The notes under the pieces: model-generated
The model's database searches: none
Seen by the model: the letters and a program-made list of their open reading frames with translations, nothing else
Told to the model about the DNA's origin: nothing
Assembly: GCF_002723995.1 (NCBI RefSeq)
Contig: NZ_BEWP01000004.1
Coordinates: 124,001-188,000 of the forward strand
DNA length: 64,000 nt
DNA from: Gluconobacter kondonii
Lineage (GTDB): Bacteria > Pseudomonadota > Alphaproteobacteria > Acetobacterales > Acetobacteraceae
Direction: 5' to 3'
Position numbers and translations under genes: made by a program
In this document: piece by piece, positions 43,461-54,008 of the stretch
Numbering within the stretch: the first letter of the stretch is position 1
Layout of the letters: each line of letters opens with the position of its first letter

Positions 43461-43880
43461 ATGCGCATGATTACGCTGCCACCGGATTATAGGCCTTCCG
43501 ACAACGAAGAGTTCATGAACCCGCTTCAGGTCGAGTACTTCAGGCAGAAACTTCTGCGCTGGCGTGTCGATCTTCTGAAAGAAGCAGATGGAACGCTTGC
43601 GAGTCTCTCGGAAGGAGGAATCCATGAATCCGACATTACCGACCGCGCCAGCGTCGAAACGGATCGGGCTTTCGAGCTTCGGACCCGTGACCGGGCACGC
43701 AAACTGATCACCAAGATCAATATGGCGCTCGAGCGGATCGAGGATGGAAGCTACGGCTTCTGCGAAGAGACGGGAGAACCGATCGGCCTGAAACGGCTCG
43801 AAGCCCGTCCGATCGCTACAATGTCCATTGACGCACAGGAGCGTCATGAGCGGATGGAAAAAGTCCACCGCGACGATTAA
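43461..43880 (+). CDS. dksA: RNA polymerase-binding transcription factor DksA (one-cysteine type)
   Basis: 139 residues. Binds the RNA polymerase secondary channel and, with ppGpp, tunes rRNA and stress promoters. The coiled-coil region and the acidic tip segment SDITDRAS are present. The zinc-finger region reads FCEETGEPIGLKRLEARPIATMSIDAQE: C101 remains, but the other three cysteine positions of E. coli DksA are T104, S122 and A125, so the classical zinc site is absent. This form is common in Alphaproteobacteria. The start ATG at 43461 follows an AGGGA run; a second ATG lies at 43467. Confidence 0.95.
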   Translation: MRMITLPPDYRPSDNEEFMNPLQVEYFRQKLLRWRVDLLKEADGTLASLSEGGIHESDITDRASVETDRAFELRTRDRARKLITKINMALERIEDGSYGFCEETGEPIGLKRLEARPIATMSIDAQERHERMEKVHRDD

Positions 43881-43932
43881 GGCTTGCGCTTGGCGCGCTG
43901 ACCCGTTACGAAGCGCGCCAAGGCAACGGTAT

Positions 43933-44007
<75 letters not shown>

Positions 44008-44370
44008 TTTTTCCTTATTTTCCAGAAATTCAGAATACATTCTAGCACTCGTAAGAAATGACGCGACACTGCGGCATTCATGATGCTGGAAAGCTAAAAC
44101 ACTGATCTGAAATGACCAGCCCGCTATCTTCCGGGCTCCCAGAAAATCCGTCATGCAGACGCATTCTGTATTCTATGGAATATCCTGTTGCCTTGTGCTG
44201 CTGATCCGAACGCGACCAAGATTCGCACCATGCTGGCAACGACCACAAAGCTTATTCTGGGGCTTTGATCACCCTCCAATTTTTTTGGAAAAAAATTCCA
44301 GTCTTCATCATAAAAAAAGCCGCCCTCCCGAAGAAGGTACGGCTTTTCTTTACGATTATCGCGGCTGTAA
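44008..44370. other. Region between tRNA-Thr and gcrA without a gene
   Basis: About 360 bases, locally AT-rich (44278-44318). It holds a T-rich tract just after the tRNA that may end its transcript and the gcrA terminator at 44312-44347. A minus-strand frame across it is mainly antisense to the tRNA. Confidence 0.5.
44312..44347 (-). terminator. Terminator of gcrA
   Basis: AAAAGCCG pairs with CGGCTTTT (8 bp) around a 17-base loop, followed by seven T on the minus strand. It lies 24 bases past the gcrA stop. Confidence 0.75.
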
Positions 44371-45060
44371 TCAGTCGCGGCGGTCGCGGATTTTAACGTA
44401 GGCGATCGCGGCATGCTCGGCGCAGTATGGTTTTCCGGGAAGCGGTGTCGCACCACAGAAATGAAAGCCCGGTGTACCGGGATCGCCAATCGGCCAGCAG
44501 CACGAAGGACCGCGTCGCGTAGGACGGTCGATGCCAGCTGTCGAAAAGCGCGGTGGCACGGCTGGACGGGGCGCAGGAGCGACACGGGGCTCTGGTTTGG
44601 GGGGCGTGATGGGAGCCTCCCTGTGAGGCGCAGCAGCAGCCTCTTTCTGAACCGGAGAGACGACACGGGCCGCCGCGACAGGCTGGACAGGAGCCTTGGG
44701 GGCTTCAGGAGCCGAAGGGGCCTTACGGGCAGGCGTTTCGGCGGTTTTTTCCACAACGCCTGAAGCAGCCTTTGCCGGAGCAGCATCCTTACCCTCGGCG
44801 AACAGGTCCGATCCGGCAGCCTCTACGGCCTTTGCCTTAGAGGGGCTTTTGCGACGGGGCGCGGCTTCCGTCGTTCCTGCTTCACCATCCGCGGCCTTGC
44901 GATTACGGATAGGAGACGGGCGGGGAGGCAGGCCCAAACGGTGGGCCTTGCCGACAACGGCATTCTTGGTGATGGAGAGCTGGCGGCCGATTTCGGCGGT
45001 CGAAAGTCCCTGACTCCACAGATCGCGAAGTCTGGCGATCGTCTCGTCCGTCCACTCCAT
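44371..45060 (-). CDS. gcrA: GcrA cell-cycle regulator
   Basis: 229 residues. Alphaproteobacterial transcription factor that acts with sigma-70 at promoters sensitive to GANTC methylation. The N-terminal DNA-binding helix-turn-helix is MEWTDETIARLRDLWSQGLS followed by STAEIGRQLSITKNAVVGKAHR. The middle is a long Ala/Pro/Lys-rich linker. The C-terminal sigma-contact domain has the family motif CCWPIGDPGTPGFHFCGA and YCAEHAAIAY. The ATG at 45060 was chosen because the helix-turn-helix begins there. Confidence 0.93.
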   Translation of the reverse strand: MEWTDETIARLRDLWSQGLSTAEIGRQLSITKNAVVGKAHRLGLPPRPSPIRNRKAADGEAGTTEAAPRRKSPSKAKAVEAAGSDLFAEGKDAAPAKAASGVVEKTAETPARKAPSAPEAPKAPVQPVAAARVVSPVQKEAAAAPHREAPITPPKPEPRVAPAPRPAVPPRFSTAGIDRPTRRGPSCCWPIGDPGTPGFHFCGATPLPGKPYCAEHAAIAYVKIRDRRD

Positions 45061-45195
45061 ATGTTCGTTTCCCTGTCCCGCTTCGGTGCCTGACGTGGCC
45101 CGATATGCTGTTGATTTGCAGTCCCGGCCCACCGGACCCGAAACATCTTCGGGAGGCTTCTTACCAGAAACTCCCCGCTACGTCGAAGGCGCTTC

Positions 45196-46386
45196 TTACG
45201 CGGCCGTTTCCGCGACCCGCTGAAGCTCCACAAGACCGTTCACAACGGCCAGCGCGATCTCACCGCGCACCAGCGCCTGAGCATCCAGACCGAAAAGTTC
45301 GCGACGCCAGCCGCGCAGGGCGCCAACATCGGTCTCTCCAAGAGCAATCAGATCCAGATCCTCCGAAGAGGCGACCAGACGGGGGGCCACTTTGTGCTCT
45401 TCGCATTTGGCAGCCAGCAGGACCCGCAAAAGCGCGACAAGGGCGGCGGAAGGGCGCGCCCGTTCGGATTTCGACGGCGCTTTCGGAAGTTCGGATTCCG
45501 GGCATTCCTGAGCAGTGCAGATGGCCTCAAGCAACCCTTTGCCCATCTTGCCCTCGGCAAACCCACGGGTCACGCCACGGATACGGGAAAGCGCCTCAAC
45601 CGTATCCGGATGGACGGCTGCGATTTCCAGGAGGCTTTCGTCCCGAATGACGCGCTGACGGGGAATATCGGCGTTCTGCGCTTCCTGCTCACGCCAGGCG
45701 GCCACTTCCCGCAGAATAGCCAGCATCCGGCGGTTGCTCGTGCGGGCTTTCAGCTTTTCCCACAGACGGCGGGGATCAGGGCGGAACGTCTTTTCTTCGG
45801 TCAGGACGGCCTGTTCGGAGTCGGCCCAGTGCAGACGGCCCTGCTCAGCAAGCTGTTTGCGCAGGGCCTCATAGACCGTGCGCAGATGGGTCACGTCGGC
45901 GGCGGCATAGGCAATCTGTGCATTGCTGAGCGGACGGGCCGACCAGTCGCTGAAACGATGCGCCTTGTCGATGCTACGCCCTGTAATCGCGCCCACCAGA
46001 CTGTCATACCCGACCTGATCGCCAAAACCGGCCACCATGGCGGCGACCTGAGTGTCGAAAACCGAGGCCGGAAGACGGTCGAAAATATGAAGGAAAATCT
46101 CAAGATCCTGCCGAGCGGCATGGAAAACCTTGATGCAGTCCGGCTTGGCCAGAAGATCACCCAGCGGTGCAAGATCAATGCCGGGAGCGAGCGTGTCGAT
46201 CAGGACGACGTTTTCAGTTCCGGCCAACTGAACGAGGCAGAGCTCCGGCCAGTAGGTCTTTTCCCGGACGAACTCCGTATCGATAGTGACGAAAGGCTCG
46301 TGCTGCAGTTTTTCGCAGATACGGGCCACCTCCTCGCTGGAGGTCAGGAGAACGGGGGTCGGGAAGGTCGGAGCTTTCGAGCGCAT
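45196..46386 (-). CDS. rnd: Ribonuclease D
   Basis: 396 residues. 3'-5' exonuclease for tRNA maturation. The DEDD motifs are FVTIDTEFVRE (exo I), FHAARQDLEIF (exo II) and YAAADVTHL (exo III), followed by an HRDC domain (ILREVAAWREQEAQNADIPRQ split over residues about 205-290). Located between gcrA and trxA on the same strand; the gap to trxA is 88 bases. Confidence 0.95.
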   Translation of the reverse strand: MRSKAPTFPTPVLLTSSEEVARICEKLQHEPFVTIDTEFVREKTYWPELCLVQLAGTENVVLIDTLAPGIDLAPLGDLLAKPDCIKVFHAARQDLEIFLHIFDRLPASVFDTQVAAMVAGFGDQVGYDSLVGAITGRSIDKAHRFSDWSARPLSNAQIAYAAADVTHLRTVYEALRKQLAEQGRLHWADSEQAVLTEEKTFRPDPRRLWEKLKARTSNRRMLAILREVAAWREQEAQNADIPRQRVIRDESLLEIAAVHPDTVEALSRIRGVTRGFAEGKMGKGLLEAICTAQECPESELPKAPSKSERARPSAALVALLRVLLAAKCEEHKVAPRLVASSEDLDLIALGETDVGALRGWRRELFGLDAQALVRGEIALAVVNGLVELQRVAETAA

Positions 46387-46445
46387 GACACGATCCTACA
46401 CAAAGCGCAGGATCGTGACCACGCCCCTCACGTCCTTCCCTCACC

Positions 46446-46473
46446 CGTTTTCCGGGCTTCTCAGGGGAAAACG
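46446..46473. other. Perfect inverted repeat between trxA and rnd
   Basis: CGTTTTCC (46446-46453) and GGAAAACG (46466-46473) flank 12 bases. No T run follows, so it is not a clear terminator. It sits immediately after the trxA stop. Confidence 0.4.
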
Positions 46474-46474
46474 A

Positions 46475-46801
46475 TCAGAGAGACTGGTCGATCCATGCCT
46501 TGAGCTGGCTCTTGGGCAGAGCGCCCATCTGCTGGGCGACCGGCTTGCCATCCTTGAAGACGATCAACGTCGGGATGCTACGGACACCATACTTGGTCGG
46601 GGCTTCGGGATTGGAGTCGATGTTGACCTTCGCAACCTTCAGGCGGCCCTGATACTCGGCGCCGATTTCTTCAAGCGCCGGTGCGATCATCTTGCACGGG
46701 CCGCACCATTCCGCCCAGAAATCAACCAGAACCGGACCTTCGGATTTCAGGACGTCTGCGTCGAAGCTGCTGTCGCTGACGGCAACGGTGTTTGCGCTCA
46801 T
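46475..46801 (-). CDS. trxA: Thioredoxin
   Basis: 108 residues. General cytoplasmic disulfide reductant. The active site W32-C-G-P-C36 and the cis-proline segment RSIPTLIVF are intact. AAGGAAC precedes the ATG. It lies 85 bases after addA, probably with its own promoter in that gap. Confidence 0.98.
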   Translation of the reverse strand: MSANTVAVSDSSFDADVLKSEGPVLVDFWAEWCGPCKMIAPALEEIGAEYQGRLKVAKVNIDSNPEAPTKYGVRSIPTLIVFKDGKPVAQQMGALPKSQLKAWIDQSL

Positions 46802-46886
46802 GGGTATGTTCCTTGTGACGAATGAAGTTTCTGAAAAATGATATCGGCTGCCGTGCCCCTCACCGCAAGGGGGCTTTTGATCTGCA

Positions 46887-49800
46887 TCAAACTCCAGACC
46901 GCACCTGATCCAGTAGAGTGACCGGGAGTGTGACAACGGCTGGCCCTTCCGTCCAGACCAGCGAACAGTGAATGTCGTAGCCCGGATGAAGTTGCGCCAG
47001 CACGGCACGATAAGCCGCCATCTGACGCAGATAGACGACGGGCGTGCGATCGGCGCGAAGCTGCGGATTACGGTTCGTTTTGTAATCGCAGATCCAGATC
47101 TGCTTGTCCCCGATCCGCAGACGATCAACCTGCCCGAGCACGACACGCCCATCACTGACGCCCGAAATCGGCTGCTCGGCACGGCTTCCGGGCGCGAAGA
47201 GCGGTGCGAGATCCGGGTGCGAAAGAACGCCCAGAACCTGTCCGGCCAGACGTTGGATGTCCGGTTCCGTCAGACCCAGTGCCCGACGGGACAACCAGCG
47301 CACGGCCACGGCCTCGCGCTCTGCCACCGGGGTTTCCGGCAGAAGCTGAAGCAGACGGTGAATCATGGTGCCGCGTCGCATGGCCTGTTCGCGGACCGGC
47401 GTGGAGCGACCGGCCAGAAGCTCCAGCGGGGAACGGGCCGCGGGGAGTTCGCCGAACTCGGCCCCATCCGGACGGCTGGGCGCGAGCGGACGCGTCATGG
47501 CATCTTCACGCTGGGCAATGACAGGCTTCCAGTCCGGAGCGCGCCCCATCCAGTCTGGCAGCGTCGCACAGGGCGGTTCGGTATCTTCGGCCCGGAAAGC
47601 AACGGGCGCGAGTGTGCGCTCCTCTTCCAGCACAAGCTGCTCCCCTTCCCAGCCAAGATCCAGAGATTCCGAACGGGCATTGGCCAGTTGACGGAACCCG
47701 GCCTCGCACTGCCGGTACCAGCTTGTCTCGACAGGCTCCCGCTTGCCCGCAGCCCCGCAGATCACCAGCCAGTCACTGGCGCGGGTGAGAGCGACGTAAA
47801 GCAGGCGGTTGCTTTCGGCACGCGCCTTCTCCGCGTCTCGCTCGGACAGGGTCGCCGTGATATCCGTGCCCATGCCTTTTTTCGGAACCCAGAGCGGAAG
47901 TTCGAACGCTCCCGCCTCTTCCCATAGAAAATCGCTGCCCGGCGGCGGTTTGGACAGCGTATCCGGCATGACGACCAGACGCGCCTGAAGGCCTTTGGAG
48001 CCATGAACCGTCATGACCCGGACGGCTCCCAGATCGCTCTCGGCCTCGCGCTTGCTGGTAATCTCGCTGGCTTCGAGCCAGTGCAGAAAGCCCTGAAGCG
48101 ACGGCGGATGCAGCCCCTCATAGCGCAGGGCCGCCGTCAGCAGTTCGTCAACTGGTTCAGCCGCTTCCGGCCCCAAACGACGCAGCAGGCGTGTGCGGCC
48201 ACCATGCTGGCCCAGCGTTTCCGCCAGCAGACGATAAGGAGAGGCATAATCGACGCGCGCATAAAGCGTGGACAGCATTTCCCACGCCGCCCGCCAGTCC
48301 TCCCGTTCCCGATGCCGTTCGCGCAAAACGGTCCAGAGCGGCTGGCCTTTCGGGCCGAGGGCATGGGCCGTACCATTGCGGGTGGCGAGCGCCATCAACG
48401 AGTCGTCCGTTAGCCCACCGAGCGGGGATGTGAGAACCGACGCGAGCGTCAGATCATCCTGCGGCAGAAGCAGGGCCGCACAGAGCGTCATAAGATCGCG
48501 GACCGCGACCTGCTGCGTCAGCCCGACCCGCACCAGCGTCGCGACCGGCACATTGCGCGATTTCAGCGCCCGGATCAGCGAGCGCAGGAACGGCGAGCGA
48601 CGGGGAACAAGGATCAGCACGTCCCCAGCCGTCAGAGGCGCCTGCCCCGGCTGGGGCGGACGGCCGATCTGCCGGTCGATCCAGTCCGCAAGGGCTTCGG
48701 CAAGGCGCTGGGGCGCGCTGCGCTGTCCGGTATTGGCGGAAGGGGCGCGCCAGGGCGTCAGGCCCTCGTCATCGTCTTCGCCCTGAACGACGGGAACAAG
48801 CGGCCACAGTTCCACACGCCCCCCCTGCCCCGGACGCGCCGAGACATGCGGGCGGAGCATCTTTTCGCCTTCCTGCAACAGGCCATGCGCTGCCAGAGGC
48901 TGGGAAAACACTGCGTCCACGAACGACAGAACAGGCGGGACCGAACGGAAGGAGACGTTCAGTTCCGGATCACGCCACAGCAGCCCGGCATTGCGAACCC
49001 TGTCCGCGAACTCGGTCCGCCAGCGATGGAATTCTTCGGGTTGGGCGCCCTGAAACCCGTAAATCGACTGTTTGTAGTCGCCGACCGCAAAGATCGTGCG
49101 CGGGCGCGGGCCCATCTCCCAAGCCCCCTCGCCCGCAAAAAACTCGGAGGTCAGCGCACCAGCGATTTCCCATTGCAGACCGGAATTATCCTGAACTTCA
49201 TCCAGCAACAGATGGTCTATGCCGCCATCGAGCTTGTAGAGCACCCAGGCCGCACCCGGATCGCGCAGAAGGTTGCGGGTTTCCTGAATGAGATCGTTGT
49301 AATCCACCAGACCACGGGCGGATTTACCGTCCTGAAACGCCGTCAGCATCGGTGCGGCCAAACCGAGCAGCGCACGGTTCAGCAGCACCAGACGCAGGCT
49401 TTTAAGGCGGGTCTGAAGATCGAGGAGACGCTGCGCTTCCTCTTCCAGAAGCGGTGCAATCCACGGGACAGCGGCCTGCGCCGCCTTGCCGACGATGCCG
49501 TTCACCTTGCGCGGACCACCATCCTTCGTCAGCAGGCATTGTGCCCACCCTGTCGGCACACGCTCACCCGGTTCAGTCCCGAGCCAGTCCAGCATCTGTT
49601 CAACGAAGACACGACCGGACGCCGTCGCGCTCCCAAGCGCATCACGCAGCCCGGCACGAAGATCCTCCTCTTTCGGCGGACGGCAGGCGAGGCTTTCAAG
49701 ATCTTCAATGCCCTCCTGCCCCGCTTTCAGAGCCTTGCGATAGGCGCTGACCACACTGTCCGGCAGGGTCGCCCAGCGCTCCAGCAATGGCCGGGCGCGG

Positions 49801-50462
49801 CTTTCCTCCATGTTTAGCGTGCGAATGCGCCTGAAGAAATCGTCCAGCCCCACCGTTCCCGCCACATCGGCCGCAAGCTCCGGCGCGCGGGCCAGTCCGT
49901 CTTCCATCGCCTCACGCAGAGCCAGTGTCGTGTCCGTCTCTTCCATCAGCGTGAAATGCGGATCGACCGATGCCTCCAGCGGAAACCGCCGCAACAGCGA
50001 CTGACAGAACGCATGGATCGTCTCGATCCGTAGGCCCCCCGGAAGATCCAGAACACACAGGAATAGTGCCCGCGCCCGCGCCCGGGTCTCGTCCGTGTTG
50101 GGGACGTCGAGGCTTTCAAGCTCCGCCCCCAACGTCGCATCCGGCAGAGAGACCCAGCGTCCTAGTTTCTGCTGAAGCCGGTTGGCCATCTCGGCGGCGG
50201 CGGCCTTGGTGTAGGTCAGACACAGGATGCGCGAAGGATGCGCGCCATCGGCCAGAGCTGTGTCGCCGTCGTCAGTCTGCACATAAAGCGGCAGCATGAG
50301 TCGCAGCAGACGGTCGATCAGCAGCTTGGTCTTGCCCGAACCAGCCGAAGCCGAGACGAACACCGAAGCACGCGGATCGGAGGCCTGACGCTGCGTGCGG
50401 TCGGCGGCGGCAATGACTTCATCACGTGTAATGGGACGGGTGACAGGAGGCATGTTGTTCAT
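46887..50462 (-). CDS. addA: Double-strand break repair helicase-nuclease AddA
   Basis: 1191 residues. With AddB it resects DNA ends and loads RecA. A UvrD-like Walker A ([15 protein letters not shown], residues about 38-52), the LLDEVQD helicase motif and [13 protein letters not shown] are followed by a C-terminal nuclease with MIHRLLQ, QVDRL and WICDYKTNR, the RecB-family nuclease residues. The start ATG overlaps the addB stop as ATGA. Confidence 0.96.
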   Translation of the reverse strand: MNNMPPVTRPITRDEVIAAADRTQRQASDPRASVFVSASAGSGKTKLLIDRLLRLMLPLYVQTDDGDTALADGAHPSRILCLTYTKAAAAEMANRLQQKLGRWVSLPDATLGAELESLDVPNTDETRARARALFLCVLDLPGGLRIETIHAFCQSLLRRFPLEASVDPHFTLMEETDTTLALREAMEDGLARAPELAADVAGTVGLDDFFRRIRTLNMEESRARPLLERWATLPDSVVSAYRKALKAGQEGIEDLESLACRPPKEEDLRAGLRDALGSATASGRVFVEQMLDWLGTEPGERVPTGWAQCLLTKDGGPRKVNGIVGKAAQAAVPWIAPLLEEEAQRLLDLQTRLKSLRLVLLNRALLGLAAPMLTAFQDGKSARGLVDYNDLIQETRNLLRDPGAAWVLYKLDGGIDHLLLDEVQDNSGLQWEIAGALTSEFFAGEGAWEMGPRPRTIFAVGDYKQSIYGFQGAQPEEFHRWRTEFADRVRNAGLLWRDPELNVSFRSVPPVLSFVDAVFSQPLAAHGLLQEGEKMLRPHVSARPGQGGRVELWPLVPVVQGEDDDEGLTPWRAPSANTGQRSAPQRLAEALADWIDRQIGRPPQPGQAPLTAGDVLILVPRRSPFLRSLIRALKSRNVPVATLVRVGLTQQVAVRDLMTLCAALLLPQDDLTLASVLTSPLGGLTDDSLMALATRNGTAHALGPKGQPLWTVLRERHREREDWRAAWEMLSTLYARVDYASPYRLLAETLGQHGGRTRLLRRLGPEAAEPVDELLTAALRYEGLHPPSLQGFLHWLEASEITSKREAESDLGAVRVMTVHGSKGLQARLVVMPDTLSKPPPGSDFLWEEAGAFELPLWVPKKGMGTDITATLSERDAEKARAESNRLLYVALTRASDWLVICGAAGKREPVETSWYRQCEAGFRQLANARSESLDLGWEGEQLVLEEERTLAPVAFRAEDTEPPCATLPDWMGRAPDWKPVIAQREDAMTRPLAPSRPDGAEFGELPAARSPLELLAGRSTPVREQAMRRGTMIHRLLQLLPETPVAEREAVAVRWLSRRALGLTEPDIQRLAGQVLGVLSHPDLAPLFAPGSRAEQPISGVSDGRVVLGQVDRLRIGDKQIWICDYKTNRNPQLRADRTPVVYLRQMAAYRAVLAQLHPGYDIHCSLVWTEGPAVVTLPVTLLDQVRSGV

Positions 50463-53400
50463 TCGCCCTCTCCTTCCGCATAGGCCGCGCGCCACTCATC
50501 CACGCGGGCAAGCTGCGCGTAATCGGTATAGCGCGGCACATGTCCGGCCCAGGGCTGGGAGCGGTAGGGCTGATCGGGATTGTCGTATTCGTCCACGAGG
50601 GTCCGGAGCTTTTCCATCGCCCCGGCAATCAGGGTCGGCGCATCTGTATGAGAGCGTGAGCCCGGCACTTCGCTTTCCTTACCCGGATCGTCTCCGCCGG
50701 TCAGATGCCAGTAGAGCAGTTTCTTTGTCTCGACGGCCGGGACATCCCTGAACGCCCCCTTCGCCAGCAACGCACCTTCGAGCACAAGCTGAACGGACCA
50801 GCCCTCCGCGACATTCTTGCCGCTGGGCGGCTGGCCGGTTTTGTAATCGAAGACCGTCGCCAGACCATCCGCCCCGATATCAATCCGGTCTGCCCGACCG
50901 CGCAACTCGAACGGCGCGAAAGCGGCTTCAAGACGGAAAGACGCCGTCACTTCCACAAACCGCCCCTGCGACGGGCCGCTTTCTTCCATGTCCGACCGGT
51001 AAGCAGCTTCCTTTTCCGCCACCCAGTCCGCAATCCGTGCCAGACGCGGGCCCCACCAGTTCACAAGGGCCGGACGCATATTGGCCTTGGCCAGTTCCTC
51101 TGCAAACACACGCCGCAGAATAACGCTCGCATTGGCGGGCCAGCGCTGGGGGAAGTCGCGCAGAACGCGTTCCATCGCCTCATGCACGATCATGCCGAAA
51201 TCGGCGTGTTCAGCGCCTTCCTCCAGCGGCTTGAGCGCCCGGAGTTTCAGGACGTGCTTGGCATAGATCGCGTACGGGTCCTGCATCCACGTCTCGATCT
51301 CGGTGATGCTCAGACCGCGCGGACGCAGGGCGACGGGCGGACGCGGCTCGGGCGGCGTAACGGCTTCGGCGCCCGCGAGCGGCTGATCCAGACAGCGCTG
51401 CCAGTCCAACGCAGGATGCATAGGCAGGCTCTGCGACCGTCCGCCAAGAAACGCCTCCATCCGCACCATCCACCGTGCCGGAACGCCCGGCGCACCTTCC
51501 CGCCGGGCCGAACTGGCGAACACAGCCTCATTCGACGCCAGAATGGTCGAAACGAAATCATGCGCGCTCACACCCGTCTGCCGCTCTGGAGAGGGCAGTC
51601 CGACCCGCACACGCATCGGACGGCTTAGCCAAGGGCCCGGATCAGTCGCGGGCGGCCAGACGCCCTCATTCAGCCCGCCCAGAACCACGACATCGAACGC
51701 CAGAAGCCGCGCTTCCAGCACGCCGAGGATCGAAACACGCGGATGCGACAGTTCCACGCCGCCCCGATGCGCGCGCAGACCCGTCAGCATCTGCCCGGTC
51801 ATGGACGTGTTGAGAAACGAATCCAGATGCGTCAGGCGCTGGGGCGGGAGAATGCCGGTATTGACGATCAGCGCCGCCAGATGCCGCGACAGGGCCTCCC
51901 CATCCTCGCCGAGCCACAAACGCGCTCCGGGATGACGCGGCTCCTCTTCCGGAGCGTCCAGTTCGTCGGCCGTGGCCGCCAGAGCCTCCGCCGTGTGGAT
52001 CAGGCGTTCGAGAAGTTCCGGAAGCGGAATGGCGCCCTCGATGGACAGAAGCGGATCAAAGGCCCGCTCGATCCGCGCGATGAAGTCGGCGGGACCTTCC
52101 GGCTCGTCCGGAGCATCCGCGCTGGCTCCGTGATCCGGAGCGTGTTTCTTCTGCGTATAGTCGTGCAGCGCGGCTTTCAGTCCGGTAATACCCGACGCGG
52201 GCGCGGGGCCACGCAGCAGAAGCCGCTCCAGACGCCGGGCGGAAGCGTGACAGTCACCCGGCGTGCGGCCCAGAGCGGCGAGCGGATGTTTCAGAACGGA
52301 CAGCAGCGCGACGGGAGAAAGCTGCGCTTCGGCAGCCGTCGCAATGAGACGCAGGAACACGGCGGCCGGAGTCTGGGAAAGCGATTCGCCCGCACTGTCA
52401 TCGGCATGAATGCCGAAACGCAGAAGCTCGGTTCCCACGCGCTGCGCCAGCGCCCGGTCCGGCGTGACGAGGGCGCAGGTCTTTCCAGCTTCGGAGACGA
52501 CATCGCGCAGAATTAGGGCGATGGCCTGCGCCTCCTGCTGCTGGTCCTGAGCGGGAAGGATGGAAAGCCTGTCGATATCGCGCGGGCGACTGTCCTGCCC
52601 CCAATGGGCAATGCCCTGCTCTGGCAGCAGCATTTCACGCAGCATCAGTTCACGCCCGCGATCACGTCCGCCATCCCAGTCTGTCAGCTCTTCCCGGGAC
52701 AGCCCCAGATCCGTCAGGATTTCCTTCAGACCCGCCTGTGGGTGCGACGGCGGCAAAGCAGCCCAGATCTCGTCCGGCATTCCCAGATCCACGCCCGGCA
52801 GGATCACAAGCCCGGCAGGAAGCCGAGCCACCACGGCCAGCACGTCCGACACCGCCGCCGATCCATCTGCGAATCCCACGCCCCAGACGGGCGTGAGCGG
52901 CGGCTTTTCCGCCCAAGCACGGGCCTGCGCCTTCAGCCGTGCGATCTGCCGCGCCACCGGGTTGCACAGCCCCTCCTCTTCCAACCATTTCGGCCAGACG
53001 GCCGTGACGATCTCCAGAAATTTCAACGTCTGCTGCCAGTGATCGGAAAAGCGCTCCTCCACCGCATCCGGCAGGCGCTCGGCCAGATCAACACCGCTGC
53101 GTTCGGCTTCGTCCATCAGGTCCGCCAGCGCCTTGGCCAGCGGCCACGCCCGGTCGATCCCCTTGGTGCTGTCCACACCGACACTCACGAGCGGCGTCTG
53201 AAGGATCAGCATCGATAGCACCGCCAGACGCCGCTGCGGCTCCACGGCCGGAGGCAACAGGACGTCGATGCCGATAGAGGCCAGCGCGTCCTCGTCCACG
53301 TCATTGATGGCGACGATGCGCGGCAGGAGTGCGGCCTGTGTGTCCAGAACCCGCAGGAAGGCTTCCATCAGCGCACGGCCCGCGCGACGGCTGGGAACGA

Positions 53401-53509
53401 GGATCAGGCCCGGACCATCCGTTCCAGCTGCCGGGTCCCGTTCCAGCCATTCCTGCGCCACACGATCCAGAAACGGCTCCGTACCCGCAATGGTGACAAC
53501 GCCGCTCAT
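50459..53509 (-). CDS. addB: Double-strand break repair protein AddB
   Basis: 1016 residues. Partner of AddA with a UvrD-like but P-loop-free N-terminal half (ILVPSRRAGRALMEAFL) and a C-terminal RecB-type nuclease (GMIVHEAMERVL, RADRIDIG, VFDYKTGQPPSGKN). The four-cysteine iron-sulfur staple of Bacillus AddB is not visible, as in other Alphaproteobacteria. Overlaps tsaE and addA by 4 bases each, so the three are one translational unit. Confidence 0.95.
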   Translation of the reverse strand: MSGVVTIAGTEPFLDRVAQEWLERDPAAGTDGPGLILVPSRRAGRALMEAFLRVLDTQAALLPRIVAINDVDEDALASIGIDVLLPPAVEPQRRLAVLSMLILQTPLVSVGVDSTKGIDRAWPLAKALADLMDEAERSGVDLAERLPDAVEERFSDHWQQTLKFLEIVTAVWPKWLEEEGLCNPVARQIARLKAQARAWAEKPPLTPVWGVGFADGSAAVSDVLAVVARLPAGLVILPGVDLGMPDEIWAALPPSHPQAGLKEILTDLGLSREELTDWDGGRDRGRELMLREMLLPEQGIAHWGQDSRPRDIDRLSILPAQDQQQEAQAIALILRDVVSEAGKTCALVTPDRALAQRVGTELLRFGIHADDSAGESLSQTPAAVFLRLIATAAEAQLSPVALLSVLKHPLAALGRTPGDCHASARRLERLLLRGPAPASGITGLKAALHDYTQKKHAPDHGASADAPDEPEGPADFIARIERAFDPLLSIEGAIPLPELLERLIHTAEALAATADELDAPEEEPRHPGARLWLGEDGEALSRHLAALIVNTGILPPQRLTHLDSFLNTSMTGQMLTGLRAHRGGVELSHPRVSILGVLEARLLAFDVVVLGGLNEGVWPPATDPGPWLSRPMRVRVGLPSPERQTGVSAHDFVSTILASNEAVFASSARREGAPGVPARWMVRMEAFLGGRSQSLPMHPALDWQRCLDQPLAGAEAVTPPEPRPPVALRPRGLSITEIETWMQDPYAIYAKHVLKLRALKPLEEGAEHADFGMIVHEAMERVLRDFPQRWPANASVILRRVFAEELAKANMRPALVNWWGPRLARIADWVAEKEAAYRSDMEESGPSQGRFVEVTASFRLEAAFAPFELRGRADRIDIGADGLATVFDYKTGQPPSGKNVAEGWSVQLVLEGALLAKGAFRDVPAVETKKLLYWHLTGGDDPGKESEVPGSRSHTDAPTLIAGAMEKLRTLVDEYDNPDQPYRSQPWAGHVPRYTDYAQLARVDEWRAAYAEGEGE

Positions 53510-53955
53510 GGGATCAGTCCTGTCAGACGGTCAGCAGGCCAGCCCGTCAGTTCAACAAGGCGGGAGTCTTCGGTCTCGCCGGGAGAAAATGTGAGATGCA
53601 GTGCGCCTTCTGGCAGAAGGTCTTCCGCCCGCTCCGACCATTCGACCAACATAATCCCTTCGCATGCCTCGTCCCATGCCAGTTCATGCAACGCATCCGG
53701 ACCGTCCAGTCGCCACAGATCATAATGATGAACCGTTCCTTTGGGCGTCTCGTAAGGCTGAACGAGCGCGAAGCTGGGGCTCGGCACCTCCATCTGCGGG
53801 TCCTGCGCCAGATGCCGCAGGAAGGCGCGGGAGAACGTACTTTTCCCGGCCCCCAGACCGCCCGAGAGTGCAAGGCAGTCTCCGGGGCCACAACGGTCGG
53901 CAATCAGGGCCGCCAGAGTTTCGGTCGCAAGCTGGTCATCAAGGCGTATCTGCAT
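53506..53955 (-). CDS. tsaE: tRNA threonylcarbamoyladenosine biosynthesis ATPase TsaE
   Basis: 149 residues. ATPase needed by TsaB/TsaD to make t6A37 in ANN-decoding tRNAs. Walker A GGLGAGKST at residues 32-40, then SPSFALVQPYE and HYDLWRLDG. The ATG at 53955 was chosen; an upstream start would add 12 residues with no homology evident. First gene of tsaE-addB-addA. Confidence 0.95.
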   Translation of the reverse strand: MQIRLDDQLATETLAALIADRCGPGDCLALSGGLGAGKSTFSRAFLRHLAQDPQMEVPSPSFALVQPYETPKGTVHHYDLWRLDGPDALHELAWDEACEGIMLVEWSERAEDLLPEGALHLTFSPGETEDSRLVELTGWPADRLTGLIP

Positions 53956-54008
53956 GGTGCCAATGTGGACCCGACTGCCCTGTGCCAGCAAGGGCGTTCA
54001 GCGGCGGG

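Noticed and set aside
46446-46473. trxA terminator
   Set aside because: The inverted repeat is perfect but short and lacks a T run on the minus strand, so it is listed only as a repeat.
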